Shown here: piece by piece, positions 52,089 through 61,190 of the stretch
How positions within the stretch are numbered: the stretch's first letter is position 1
Layout of the letters: every line of letters starts with the position of its first letter
Source of the DNA: Streptomyces antimycoticus
Lineage (GTDB): Bacteria; Actinomycetota; Actinomycetes; Streptomycetales; Streptomycetaceae
Length of the DNA: 64,000 nt
Reading direction: 5' to 3'
Assembly (NCBI RefSeq): GCF_005405925.1
Contig: NZ_BJHV01000001.1
Location: 9,548,001-9,612,000, forward strand
Program-made: the position numbers and the translations under genes
The notes under the pieces: generated by a model
The model's database searches: none
Seen by the model: only the letters and a program-made list of their open reading frames with translations
What the model was told of the DNA's origin: nothing

Positions 52089-53426
52089 ATGACATCCACC
52101 ACCACGGCCGGCCGCCCGCAGCGGTCACGGCTGGACCGTCTGATACGTGAGTTGTGGTTCCAGGTGGTGCTGGCCGCGGTCCTCGGGATCGCCGTCGGCC
52201 TGCTCTTCCCCGGGTTCGGAGAACACCTCACACCACTGAACGACTGGTTCATCGCCCTGGTGAAGATGATCGTGATCCCGGTCGTCTTCTGTGTGGTCAC
52301 GACCGGCATCGCGTCCATGGACAACCTGCGCAAGGCGGGCCGCATCGGCGTCAAGGCGATCGGCTACTTCCTGGTGCTGTCCCTGGCGTCGATGCTGATC
52401 GGACTGGTCGTCGCCAACGTCTTCCAGCCGGGCGCGGGACTGCACATCGACCCCTCCACGCTGAACGCCGACGATGTCCCCGACACCTCACAGGCACACG
52501 TCACCTTCACCGGTTTCGTCTCCTCCCTGATCCCCACCTCGCTGTTCGGCGCCGTGACCGGGGACACGATCCTCGCCGCCCTGATGATGTCGATCGTCTT
52601 CGGTGTGGCGCTGAACATGTCCGGCGCAGAGGCCGCCCCGCTGACCAAGGGGATCCGCGCCCTGTCGGACGTGGTGTTCCGGATCGTGGGCTGGGTCATG
52701 CGGCTGGCGCCCATCGGCACCTTCGGTGCCCTGGCCACCGTGGTGGCCACCTACGGCGCGGAGAGCCTGAAGCAACTCGGCTACCTCATCGTTCTGTTCA
52801 CCGCCACCTGTGTGCTCTACGTCCTCGTCGTGCTCGGGGCGATCATGCGAGCCTGCGGATTCGGCCTGTTCGCTCTCATGCGCTTCCTCAAGGCCGAGCT
52901 GCTGGTGGCGCTGAGCACCTGCTCCAGCGAGGCCGTCCTGCCGCAGCTGGTACGCAAGCTGGAAACCCTCGGCGTCGGCCGGCCCGTGGTGGGCATCGTC
53001 ATTCCGTCCGGGTTCTCCTTCAACCTGGACGGCTCCGCCGTCTATCTCACGATGGCCTCGATGTTCATGGCCCAGGCCGTGGGCATCGACATGTCCTGGC
53101 AGCAGCAACTGGTCATGGTCGGCGTCATGATGCTCACCAGCAAGGGCACCGCGGGCATCGCGGGCGGCGCCTTCGTCGTACTGGCCAGCACGGTCACCGC
53201 CGTCGGCCACATCCCGCTCGCCGCCCTGTCGCTCATCGTCGGCGTCGACCGCATCCTCAACGAGGGCCGCGTCTTCATCAACGTGCTGGGCAACGCCGTC
53301 GCCACCATCGTCATCGGCAAGTGGGAGAACGACTTCGACGCCGATCGGGCCCGCGCCGTGCTGCATCCGTCCGCCGTGTCCCCCGAACCGGCAGCGGATG
53401 ACACCAAGGTCGGCGCCGCCGGCTGA
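52089..53426 (+). CDS. dctA: DctA-like dicarboxylate:cation symporter
   Basis: This 445-residue protein starts at ATG 52089, after GGGAG. It shows the DAACS family plan: eight helices and two re-entrant loops. The family motifs are STCSSEAVLPQ (serine-rich hairpin), SGFSFNLDGSAVYL (NxDG substrate motif), MLTSKGTAGIAGGAFVVLAST and DRILNEGRVFINVLGNAVATIVI. Sodium- or proton-driven uptake of C4-dicarboxylates is expected. Beside tartrate dehydratase, tartrate is the likely substrate. The gap of 163 bases after tarD leaves room for a separate promoter. Confidence 0.93.
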   Translation: MTSTTTAGRPQRSRLDRLIRELWFQVVLAAVLGIAVGLLFPGFGEHLTPLNDWFIALVKMIVIPVVFCVVTTGIASMDNLRKAGRIGVKAIGYFLVLSLASMLIGLVVANVFQPGAGLHIDPSTLNADDVPDTSQAHVTFTGFVSSLIPTSLFGAVTGDTILAALMMSIVFGVALNMSGAEAAPLTKGIRALSDVVFRIVGWVMRLAPIGTFGALATVVATYGAESLKQLGYLIVLFTATCVLYVLVVLGAIMRACGFGLFALMRFLKAELLVALSTCSSEAVLPQLVRKLETLGVGRPVVGIVIPSGFSFNLDGSAVYLTMASMFMAQAVGIDMSWQQQLVMVGVMMLTSKGTAGIAGGAFVVLASTVTAVGHIPLAALSLIVGVDRILNEGRVFINVLGNAVATIVIGKWENDFDADRARAVLHPSAVSPEPAADDTKVGAAG

Positions 53427-53501
53427 CCTCGCTTCCGGGCGCCGCCGTGACCCGGCGGCGTCCAGGGGTTCCCCCGGCCCGCCGTATCGCCCGACAGCCC
53501 G

Positions 53502-53984
53502 CTATCCACCCGCCGCGGCACGGCGCAGCAGTGGGGTGAGGCGGTGCGGCACCAGTTCGCGCATGGCCAGGGCCGTCGTGGTGCGTTCGATGCCCGGGAT
53601 GGCGAGGATCTGTCCCGCGATTCCGTACAGGGCCTCCACGTCCGTGGAGGCCACCCGTATGAGCAGATCCGTCTCGCCGCTGAGGCCGAAGACCTCCACG
53701 ACCTCGTCGATGCCCGCCAGCGCTTCGGACACCTCGGCCAACCGGTGCTGATGCACCCGGGCGGTGACGAACGCGGTGAGGGGATGGCCCAGCGCCCTCG
53801 GGGTGATCCGGCGCTCGAAGGTGTCCAGCGCGCCGCCCTGCTCCAATCTGGCCACCCGGGCCTGGACGGTGTTGCGGGACAACCCCAGCTGCTCGGCCAG
53901 GGCGACGATGGTGGCTCGTGGATCCGCGGCAAGGGCGAGCAGGATCCGCGCGTCGGTGGCGTCCACGCCTCGCTCATCGCTCAT
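53502..53984 (-). CDS. Lrp/AsnC-family regulator
   Basis: This 160-residue protein starts at ATG 53984. The N-terminal helix-turn-helix (DARILLALAADPRATIVALAEQLGLSRNTVQARVARLE) and C-terminal RAM domain (FVTARVHQHRL, EVFGLSGETDLLIRVA) are standard for the family. It is divergent from the E1-like gene and probably controls it in response to an amino acid or 2-oxo acid. Confidence 0.92.
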   Translation of the reverse strand: MSDERGVDATDARILLALAADPRATIVALAEQLGLSRNTVQARVARLEQGGALDTFERRITPRALGHPLTAFVTARVHQHRLAEVSEALAGIDEVVEVFGLSGETDLLIRVASTDVEALYGIAGQILAIPGIERTTTALAMRELVPHRLTPLLRRAAAGG

Positions 53985-54050
53985 GGTGCCCAATCGATAT
54001 CCCTCATCCGCCTCGGAGTCTGAGCAGAATGCACAGTCCTACGGGAACAT

Positions 54051-54093
54051 GTTGTGCATCCAAAGGATTATCTGTCTACTTGCGGAGCACAAC
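54051..54093. promoter_or_regulatory. Spaced inverted repeat GTTGTGC...GCACAAC (possible Lrp site)
   Basis: The seven-base arms are perfect and separated by 29 bases in the Lrp/E1 intergenic region. The symmetry suits a dimer or octamer of an Lrp-type protein, though the spacing is longer than usual. Confidence 0.45.
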
Positions 54094-54138
54094 GTCAATT
54101 TTTTGCGGAAGCAAGGTGCGGACAGTGGGGTGCGCTCT

Positions 54139-56492
54139 GTGACGGTCGTGAACTCGGAGCTGATGTCAGCCGGCGGCAAGGGCTCGGGCGTTGCCCGGGA
54201 GGCGGAGCTCGCCGCGCTCAAGGCGGTCGAACGGCGCGTGCTGTGGCTGTCCACGGCGATCATCGATCATGCCAACCGGGTGCGGCCGAACCCCTCGGGC
54301 CTGAAGGTCGGCGGTCACCAGGCGTCCAGCGCCTCGATGACCTCGATCATGACGGCGCTGTGGTTCCACGCGCTGACCTCCCAGGACCGGGTGTCGGTCA
54401 AGCCCCACGCCTCGCCCGTGCTGCATGCGATCAATTACCTGCTGGGTGAGCTGGACGAGTCCTATCTGACCACGCTGCGCGCCTTCGGGGGCCTGCAGAG
54501 CTACCCCAGCCGGTCCAAGGACCCCGACCCGGTCGACTACTCCACCGGTTCGGTCGGCATCGGCGCCACCGCGCCCCTGTGGGGAGCCATCGCGCGCCGC
54601 TACGCCGAGGGGCATTTCGGCGGGGCCGGTACGGGACGGCAGTACTCCCTGCTGGGCGACGCGGAACTGGACGAGGGCGCGATCTGGGAAGCGATCCAGG
54701 ACCCGATGGTGCCGGGCCTGGGCGAGGTGGTGTGGGTCGTCGACCTGAACCGGCAGTCCCTGGACCGCGTGGTGCCCGGTATCGCCGCGGAGCGGCTGCG
54801 GGGCATGTTCACCGCGGCCGGCTGGCAGGTGATCAACCTCAAGTACGGGCAGCTCCTGCAGGAGTTGTTCGCACGGCCGGGCGGCGAGGCGCTGCGCGCC
54901 CGTATCGACGCCATGGGCAACCCCGAATACCAGCGCCTGCTGCGGTGTTCCGCCGACGAACTGCGTGAGCGCCTGCCCGGCACCGGCTCCACGGCCGGGC
55001 CGATCGCCGACCTCATCGCACCACTGGACGATGGCTCGCTGCTGGCGGCCGTGCGCAACCTGGGCGGCCATGACATCCCCGCCCTCATGGACGCGTACGA
55101 CGCCGTCGACGACACCCGCCCGACCGTGATCTTCGCGTACACGGTCAAGGGATGCGGGCTGCCCACCGAGGGCCACCCGCAGAACCATTCCTCGCTGCTG
55201 ACCGGCGACCAGATGAAGGCGCTGGCCGACCGTCTGGGGACGGACCTCGACCGCCCCTGGGCGGCCTTCGGCGACGGCTCGCCGGAAGCGGCCCTGTGCG
55301 CGGCGGCCGCCGAACGGCTGCGCCGCCCCGGACACGCGTCGCGGCGGCCCCCCGAGGTGCCCGCCGACCTGGCCCGCCCGGCACCGACCGGTACCGGCAA
55401 CACCCAGCAGGCGCTCGGGCGCGTCCTGCTGGACCTCACCCGGCGGGCGCCGGAGGCGGCGGCACGGATCGTCACCGTCAGCCCCGACGTCAGCTCCAGC
55501 ACCAATCTCGGTGGCTGGCTCAACAAGGTCGGGGTGTGGTCGCCGACCGAGCGCCCCAACTGGTTCGCCGACGACGCCGAGACGATCCTGCACTGGCGGG
55601 AGCGGCCCACGGGCCAGCATGTGGAGCTGGGCATAGCGGAGACCAACCTGGTCGGTCTGCTCGGCGAACTGGGCACCACCTGGAGCCGCTGGGGCCAGCC
55701 GCTGCTGCCGATCGGTGTGGTCTACGACCCCTTCGTCAACAGGGCGCTGGAGCCGTGGTCCTTCGGTATCTACGCCGGTGGCCAGTCCATCCTGGTCGGC
55801 ACGCCGTCCGGCGTCACGCTCGCCCCCGAGGGCGGTGCGCACCAGTCGATCACCACTCCGTCACTGGGCATCGAGCAGCCCGGCTGTGTCACCTACGAAC
55901 CCGCGTTCGCGATCGACACCGAATGGTGTTTGCTGGCCGCGCTCGGCAACCTCGGCCGCCCGGACGGGAGTTCGGCCTACCTGCGGCTGTCCACCCGGCC
56001 CGTCGACCAGTCCGCGGCCGCGGTGCCGACCGACCCGGCCGCGCGTGAGCGGCGCCGCCGGCACGCGGTCGCCGGAGCCTACCGGCTGAGGCAGCACGAG
56101 AACCCGGTGGTGACCATCGCCGCGATGGGCGCACTGGTCCCCGAGGCCCTGGCCGCCGCCGACCGGCTCGCCGCACTCGGCCACGGCGCCGATGTCGTGT
56201 GCGTGACCAGCCCGGACCTGCTCTTCCGCGCGCTGCAGGCCCGCCGTGGCCTGTCGGAGGACCCGACCTGGATCCTCGACCAGGTCTTCCCGCCGAACGG
56301 ACCACACCCCTCGTCACCGTGCTGGACGGCCACCCGCACACCCTGTCCTTCCTGGGCACGATCCAGAACACGCCCGTCACCACCCTCGGCGTGACCCGGT
56401 TCGGCCAGTCCGGTGCGATCGAGGACGTCTACCGCTACCACGGCATCGACAGCGATGGCATCGTCGCCGCGGCGCTGGACCACGTCGAGTAG
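54139..56492 (+). pseudogene. AceE-like thiamine-diphosphate E1 (transketolase superfamily), one apparent frame break
   Basis: The start is uncertain (GTG 54139 or ATG 54163). The chain of about 785 residues follows homodimeric pyruvate dehydrogenase E1. It has SGLKVGGHQASSASM and DYSTGSVGIG. The diphosphate motif is GDAELDEGAIWEAIQDP, then VVDLNRQSLDRVV where AceE has GDGEMDEPES and N-x-Q-x-LDG. The pyrimidine domain contains HVELGIAETNLVGLLG. Near 56300 the frame shifts: the continuous frame ends at 56394, while the conserved end (TPLVTVLDGHPHTLSFLG, GVTRFGQSGAIEDVYRYHGID) lies one frame over to 56492. No E2 or E3 gene is nearby, so it may act alone or use another complex. Confidence 0.82.
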
Positions 56493-56503
56493 GGCGAGGG
56501 GGC

Positions 56504-56580
56504 GGAGGCTCGCGAGCCTCGCACCTTCGAGGTGCCGCACATACGAGGGTGCCGTCCGGTGGGGGACGGCACCCTCGTAT
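56504..56580. terminator. Three consecutive hairpins ending the E1-like gene
   Basis: The 16-base palindrome GAGGCTCGCGAGCCTC (56504-56519) is followed by GCACCT-tcg-AGGTGC (56521-56535). A perfect 17-base stem ATACGAGGGTGCCGTCC/GGACGGCACCCTCGTAT (56541-56580) completes the set. The last is a strong terminator. Confidence 0.88.
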
Positions 56581-56630
56581 CCGCGGCCGTTCCAGCCGTT
56601 GCCCGATGTGTGGGTCCGGTGGGTCCGGTG

Positions 56631-57128
56631 CTATCTCGGCATCTCCGTGGACGTGCCGTTCACCGTTCCGGTGGCCCTGGTGGGGCGCTCCAGGATGCCC
56701 CGGGTGTCGGGCGGGGCCGGTTCCGGGGCGCCGGTGGTGTGCTGCGGGCCCGTGGTCTCGGCGGCGCCGGCGCCGCCCGTCGCGGTGCCGTTGTGCGGAT
56801 GCGCCGACCCGTTGATCTTCTCGATCGCCTGCCGGGCCTGTTCACCGGGGGAGCGGGCAGCCAGCGGTGGTGCGGGGTGGGGCGCCGCGGCCGCGGGCTG
56901 GGTCCGCTCCCGCTCGGGTTTGGCGTGAACGCCGATGGTGTGGGTCCCCTGGCGCAGTCGATGGCTGACCGCCTCGTCGAGGCTCACCGGCCGCTGCGTC
57001 TGGGCCGCCAGCCGGCCGGCCTCCTGGCCCAGCGCGGCGACCACTTCCCAGGGCAGATGGAGCACCAGGCGGACTTCGGCGTCGCCATCCGGCAGCGCCT
57101 GGATGGGAGGGATGAACCGGTCATTCAT
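56631..57128 (-). CDS. Hypothetical protein next to the transposon scar
   Basis: This 165-residue protein starts at ATG 57128. Residues 1-70 look folded (DGDAEVRLVLHLPWEVVAAL, RPVSLDEAVSHRL), and the rest is a disordered Pro/Ala/Gly/Thr tail. I do not recognise the family. The N-terminal part could be a small DNA- or protein-binding domain of accessory (plasmid or transposon) origin, given its place beside a Tn3/IS scar. That is inference only. Confidence 0.6.
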   Translation of the reverse strand: MNDRFIPPIQALPDGDAEVRLVLHLPWEVVAALGQEAGRLAAQTQRPVSLDEAVSHRLRQGTHTIGVHAKPERERTQPAAAAPHPAPPLAARSPGEQARQAIEKINGSAHPHNGTATGGAGAAETTGPQHTTGAPEPAPPDTRGILERPTRATGTVNGTSTEMPR

Positions 57129-57178
57129 GGACGGGGCCTCCGGTCTCGGTATCGGCCTGTGCGGGCGGCGCGCGTCCC

Positions 57179-57931
57179 ATGGCAGGACGCACACAGAGCG
57201 ATACGGAGAACCGGCCCCTGGCGTTCACCCGTGCGACGGCGATCCTTCTCGGGGGTGCCGGTCGCAAGCGGCGTCCAGACCCTTTGGTGTTCCAGGGCAT
57301 CCTGTTCGTCCTGCACACCGGGATCGCCTGGGAACACCTGCCGCAAGAACTCGGCTTCGGCTCGGGCATGACCTGCTGGCGCCGCCTGGCCGAGTGGACC
57401 GAAGCCGATGGCTGGCCCCGGCTGCACGAGGTCCTCCTCGCCAAGCTCCGCAACGCGAACGCCTGGACTTCTCCCGAGCTGCCGTCGACGGCTCCCACAT
57501 CCGCGCGCTAAAGGGGGCCCCAACCGGACGAAGCCCCGTCGACCGGGGCAGGACGGGGAGCAAACACCACCTGATCGCCGACGCCACCGGGATCCCGCTC
57601 GCCGCCACCCCGACCGAGGGCAACCGCAACGACGTCACTCAGCTCATCCCGCTCCTCCAAGCCGTGCCGCCCGTGCGCGGCAAGCGCGGTCGGCCCAGGC
57701 GCCGCCCGGACGTGGTGCCGGCCGACCGCGGATACGACCACGACAAGTACCGCCGGCCGGTTTGGGACCTCGGCGTGAAACCGCCGATAGCCCGGCGCGG
57801 CACCGAGCACGGTTCCGGACTCGCACCCGACGCCGGGTCGTGGAACGCGCGTTCGCCCACCTGCACTGGTTCCGCCGCCTGCGGATCCGCTGGGAGATCC
57901 GCGACGACATCCATGCAGCCTCGGCCTGATG
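57179..57931 (+). mobile_element. IS5-family insertion sequence with frameshifted DDE transposase
   Basis: The N-terminal part (ATG 57179) reads LVFQGILFVLHTGIAWEHLPQELGFGSG and CWRRLAEWTEADGW, then breaks near 57470. LDFSRAAVDGSHIRALKG (first Asp) to VVPADRGYDHDKYRR (second Asp) is one frame over. After a second break near 57825 the end VVERAFAHLHWFRRLRIRWE gives the Glu. All three DDE residues survive, but in three frames. Both breaks look like single-base losses. Terminal repeats were not resolved, so limits are those of the coding part. Confidence 0.85.
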
Positions 57932-57934
57932 TCC

Positions 57935-58069
57935 GTGAGAAGGACGTGACCCGCCTCTCGCCGTTCGTGCGGCACCACGTCAACATGCTCGGCCGGTACT
58001 CCTTCCAGCTCCCGAGCCGCCCGGGGCTTGCGGCCGCTGCGCGACAAGGACGACGCAGACGGCTCGTGA
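57935..58069 (+). pseudogene. C-terminal remnant of a Tn3-family transposase
   Basis: EKDVTRLSPFVRHHVNMLGRY, then SFQLPSRPG, followed after a lost base in a GGGG run (58023-58026) by GLRPLRDKDDADGS and a stop, is the well-known end of Tn3-type TnpA proteins. Only about 45 residues remain. The IS5-type element lies immediately upstream and probably replaced the rest. The following 80 bases show no gene. Confidence 0.75.
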
Positions 58070-58149
58070 TCAGAGCCCGGGGCGGATCTCGCGGGTGACG
58101 AAACCCATGGCGCGCGTTCTGGCTGCGACGCCGGGACGGCGTGTGTTCG

Positions 58150-59022
58150 TCACAGTGTCCTGGGGTGCGGGGTGTCCGACGGTCTGTCGTGTGCTGTGCT
58201 GGCGGACTCGGTGAGTGAGAGTGCGGCGAGGAGCCGCAGTTTCTCGTCGCTGTCGCTGTCCTTATCCGGGTAGTAGACGACGAGGATGACGTCGTCGATG
58301 GGGAGTTTGTCCCGGTGGAGGCGTAGTTCACCGACGACGGGGTGGTGGACCGTGGTCGTGCCTCCGTCGAGACTGCGGACGTCGTGGCGGGCCCACAGGG
58401 TACGGAACCGCTGGCTGGACAGTGCCAGTTCTCCGACGAGCTCGACGAACCGGGGGTTGTCGGTGTCATCCCCGATGGTGATGCGAAGGGCGGCGATGAA
58501 ATCGGCTGTGGCTTTCGTCCAGTCCTGGTGGAAGGCCTGTTCCTCGGGATCGAGGAGGAGAGAACGAAGCCGGTTCTGGCCGGGCCGCAGGCGGGGGGAG
58601 AGCGCGACCGCCATGGGGTTGGAGGCCAGGACATCGAACGCGCGCCCTTCGACGAACGCGGGGATCTGAAGGTGTGTGAGCAGCTCGTGCACCCGCGCCG
58701 GTACGTGCTCGGGCCGCTTGCGGCGCGGCGCCCTGGGGCGTGCCGCCGCGAGGCCGAGCAGATACGCCCGCTCGATGTCGTCGAGCTGCAGGACGCGCGC
58801 GAGTGATTCGAGGACCTGCGGTGAGGGATTCTTGTCACGGCCCCGTTCCAGGCGCAGGTAGTAGTCGGGGCTGATTCCGGCGAGCAGGGCGACTTCCTCA
58901 CGGCGCAGGCCGGGCACGCGGCGGTTGCCGCCGGGCGGGAGTCCTGCCTGTGCCGGGGAGACCAGCTCACGCCGGGCACGAAGGTAGCTGCCGAGCCGAT
59001 CGCCGGATTCCGAATCCTTCAT
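58150..59022 (-). CDS. XRE-family regulator with MmyB-like ligand domain
   Basis: This 290-residue protein has an N-terminal helix-turn-helix (VPGLRREEVALLAGISPDYYLRLERGRD) with the arginine-rich LRREE signature of MmyB-type proteins, and a C-terminal PAS-like MmyB domain (FDVLASNPMAVALSPRL, DPRFVELVGELALSSQRF-like). Such genes are typically divergent from a short-chain dehydrogenase, as here, and probably control it. The effector is unknown; some members bind fatty acids. Confidence 0.92.
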   Translation of the reverse strand: MKDSESGDRLGSYLRARRELVSPAQAGLPPGGNRRVPGLRREEVALLAGISPDYYLRLERGRDKNPSPQVLESLARVLQLDDIERAYLLGLAAARPRAPRRKRPEHVPARVHELLTHLQIPAFVEGRAFDVLASNPMAVALSPRLRPGQNRLRSLLLDPEEQAFHQDWTKATADFIAALRITIGDDTDNPRFVELVGELALSSQRFRTLWARHDVRSLDGGTTTVHHPVVGELRLHRDKLPIDDVILVVYYPDKDSDSDEKLRLLAALSLTESASTAHDRPSDTPHPRTL

Positions 59023-59211
59023 ACCAACACGCTAACGCGGTGCGCGTGTCTGGAAGGGGGCCCTGGCAGGACCAGGGAAGACGGGGGCTCTGCCACAGCC
59101 GGGGGATACCGCCAAGACTGCAGGAGCACTGTTTCGAATGGGACAGAGAACATCACCGGCTGCGCCGCGGACCTGAATGTCGGCGGCGCCTTGGATTGAA
59201 GGGAAAATCTC

Positions 59212-59973
59212 GTGGATCTCTCCAACCGCACCGTTCTCATCGTCGGCGGGACCTCGGGTATCGGGCGAGAGCTGGCCCGGCGGTTCGCCGCGGCGGACAG
59301 CACCGTGGCCGTTGGCGGCCGCAGCCCGGAGGCACTCTCGGAACTCGCCGAAGAAGGTTTCGGCACGATCAGCATCGATGTCACCGACAGTGCCTCCGTG
59401 GCATCTGCCCGTGACGCCGTGCTCGCCCGGTACCCCGAGCTGGACACCGTGGTGACGATGCCGGGGGTCATGCTCCTGGAAGACCTGCGCGACCCCGCGC
59501 ACTTCGAGGCGGCAGAGACGACGATCGACACCAACCTGCTCGGCACCATCCGGGTCATCGACGCCTTCACCCCGCACCTGGTCCGGCGGGGCGCCGGCAC
59601 CTTCATCACCGTCACCTCCGGCATCGCCTTCCTGCCCTTCCCGCCCATGCCCACCTACGCCGCCTCGAAGGCCGCGGTGCACGCCTACTCCGAGGCACTG
59701 CGCGCGCAGCTCGACGGCACCGGTGTCGGCGTCGTCGAGCTCGTCCCCCCGGCCGTCGCCACGGCAGGACAGGAAAAGGTGAACCCGCACGCGCTGCCGC
59801 TCGACGACTTCGCCACCGAGGTCATGCACCTGCTCTCGCAGGACCCCACTCCCCACGAGATTCTCGTGAAGGGCGTCCTCATGCATCGCTGGGCCGAGCG
59901 CGACGGCACCTACGACGACCTCGTCACACAGCGCTCCCAGGCCTTGGCCATGCTCCCCAGCCGCCAAGGCTGA
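59212..59973 (+). CDS. Short-chain dehydrogenase/reductase
   Basis: This 253-residue protein starts at GTG 59212, with GAAGGG upstream. It has the classical SDR cofactor motif GGTSGIGRELARRF. The NNAG-type motif is altered (VVTMPGVML), and catalytic Ser and YxxxK lie in TVTSGIAFLPFPPMPTYAASKAA. NAD(P)-dependent oxidation or reduction of an alcohol or ketone is expected. The changed NNAG segment may affect activity. It is paired with the divergent MmyB-type regulator. Confidence 0.92.
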   Translation: MDLSNRTVLIVGGTSGIGRELARRFAAADSTVAVGGRSPEALSELAEEGFGTISIDVTDSASVASARDAVLARYPELDTVVTMPGVMLLEDLRDPAHFEAAETTIDTNLLGTIRVIDAFTPHLVRRGAGTFITVTSGIAFLPFPPMPTYAASKAAVHAYSEALRAQLDGTGVGVVELVPPAVATAGQEKVNPHALPLDDFATEVMHLLSQDPTPHEILVKGVLMHRWAERDGTYDDLVTQRSQALAMLPSRQG

Positions 59974-60104
59974 CACCCTCCCCCCGCCCGGAGGCCTCCT
60001 CGCTCATCCCCCGGGCGGCCAAGAGCGGCCACGCGTTCTGGACACGAACCCCGCCACCCGAACGGCCCCGCCCGCGCGGCCCACTCTGCCGGGGCACCGC
60101 ACAT

Positions 60105-60547
60105 TCACCGGTGGCTGTCGCCGGGGGCGAGCAAGCTGGTGAGCTCGGCGATGGCCCTCCGGGGACGGTTTGAAGCAGCGGCGGACATTCTCCGGCTTCT
60201 TGTGCCGTGACTTCGCCATCAGCATCAGCAGCGACGCGCCCTGTTCGCCGAGATGGGTCAGGGCGCAGTGACGGTACTCGTGCAGATCCCAGCCCGTTCC
60301 CGGCCCGCGCGGCGCGGTGTGTTCGCCGAGCAGCGCGCGGGACTGCCCGTACGACAGGCGGGCCGGCCCGGTGTCCGGGCACACGTCGCGGGGGCTGACA
60401 ACCTTCCCTGGCCCCGGGCGGCGGTGGGTGACGAACAGCGGCCCGCGGATGCGGCCCTTCAGCAGCCGGGGCAGGAGCCGGGCGGTGCCGGCCTCCCAGT
60501 ACACGGTCTCCAGCAGGTAGTCCTCGCGCACCTGGCCCCGGTGCCCG
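60105..60547 (-). pseudogene. Tyrosine recombinase (integrase) C-terminal remnant
   Basis: The fragment contains [16 protein letters not shown] and [30 protein letters not shown], matching the HxxR box and following helix of tyrosine integrases. The box II His-Arg context is intact, but the N-terminal two thirds are missing, cut off by the DoxX gene. A frame change after CFKPSP leads to [15 protein letters not shown] and a stop at 60105. It marks an old integrated element. Confidence 0.7.
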
Positions 60548-61099
60548 TCAGGTCTTGCTGAGGAGGATCGTCACCGTCGCCAGGATCGCCGCCAGCACCA
60601 GCAGGGTGATGCCGTAGATCAGCCGCTGCGACCGCAGGAGGGGGAGGAACGCGTCGAAGGAGATCCGGCCGGCGCCGGAGAGCGCGAGCCCGGCCGCGCC
60701 GACCCCGATGAGCAGCGGGAACTCGAAACCGCCGAAATAGCCGAGTGGCCAGGCGGCGGCGACGGCGTTGGCCATCGTGCCCGCGACGGCCGCACCGGCG
60801 AGCGGGGTGAGCAGCCCCACGGCGAGGGCGAGGCCGCCGAAGGTCTCGGTGAGCCCGGCGATCATGGCCATGGCCTTGGGCGCCGGATAGCCGAACTGCG
60901 CGAACACCACGGCCGTCTTGTCGATGCCCAGGCCGCCCCACCAGCCGAAGAGGTGCTGAGCGCCGCGCGCGGCGGCGATCAGCCCGACGCCGAGCCGGAG
61001 AACCAGCAGACCGACATCATGGGCTCGGAGCACATGCGCCGCCGACCTGGGCGAGGCCGGGGCGGGTGCGGTGGCGTTCTCGGGGTGGGAAGAAGTCAT
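60548..61099 (-). CDS. DoxX-family membrane protein
   Basis: This 183-residue protein has four predicted helices. The DoxX pattern is [27 protein letters not shown] and [30 protein letters not shown]. Family members are small membrane proteins associated with thiol redox stress and quinone-linked oxidation. The stop codon lies against the integrase remnant. Confidence 0.92.
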   Translation of the reverse strand: MTSSHPENATAPAPASPRSAAHVLRAHDVGLLVLRLGVGLIAAARGAQHLFGWWGGLGIDKTAVVFAQFGYPAPKAMAMIAGLTETFGGLALAVGLLTPLAGAAVAGTMANAVAAAWPLGYFGGFEFPLLIGVGAAGLALSGAGRISFDAFLPLLRSQRLIYGITLLVLAAILATVTILLSKT

Positions 61100-61190
61100 G
61101 GCGCCCTCGTCTGGCCGGGCTCGGCGCGGATCGTCGAGCCGAGATCCGATATGCACCTTAAATACTTTTCATTCCACCGAGCTGCGGGGT

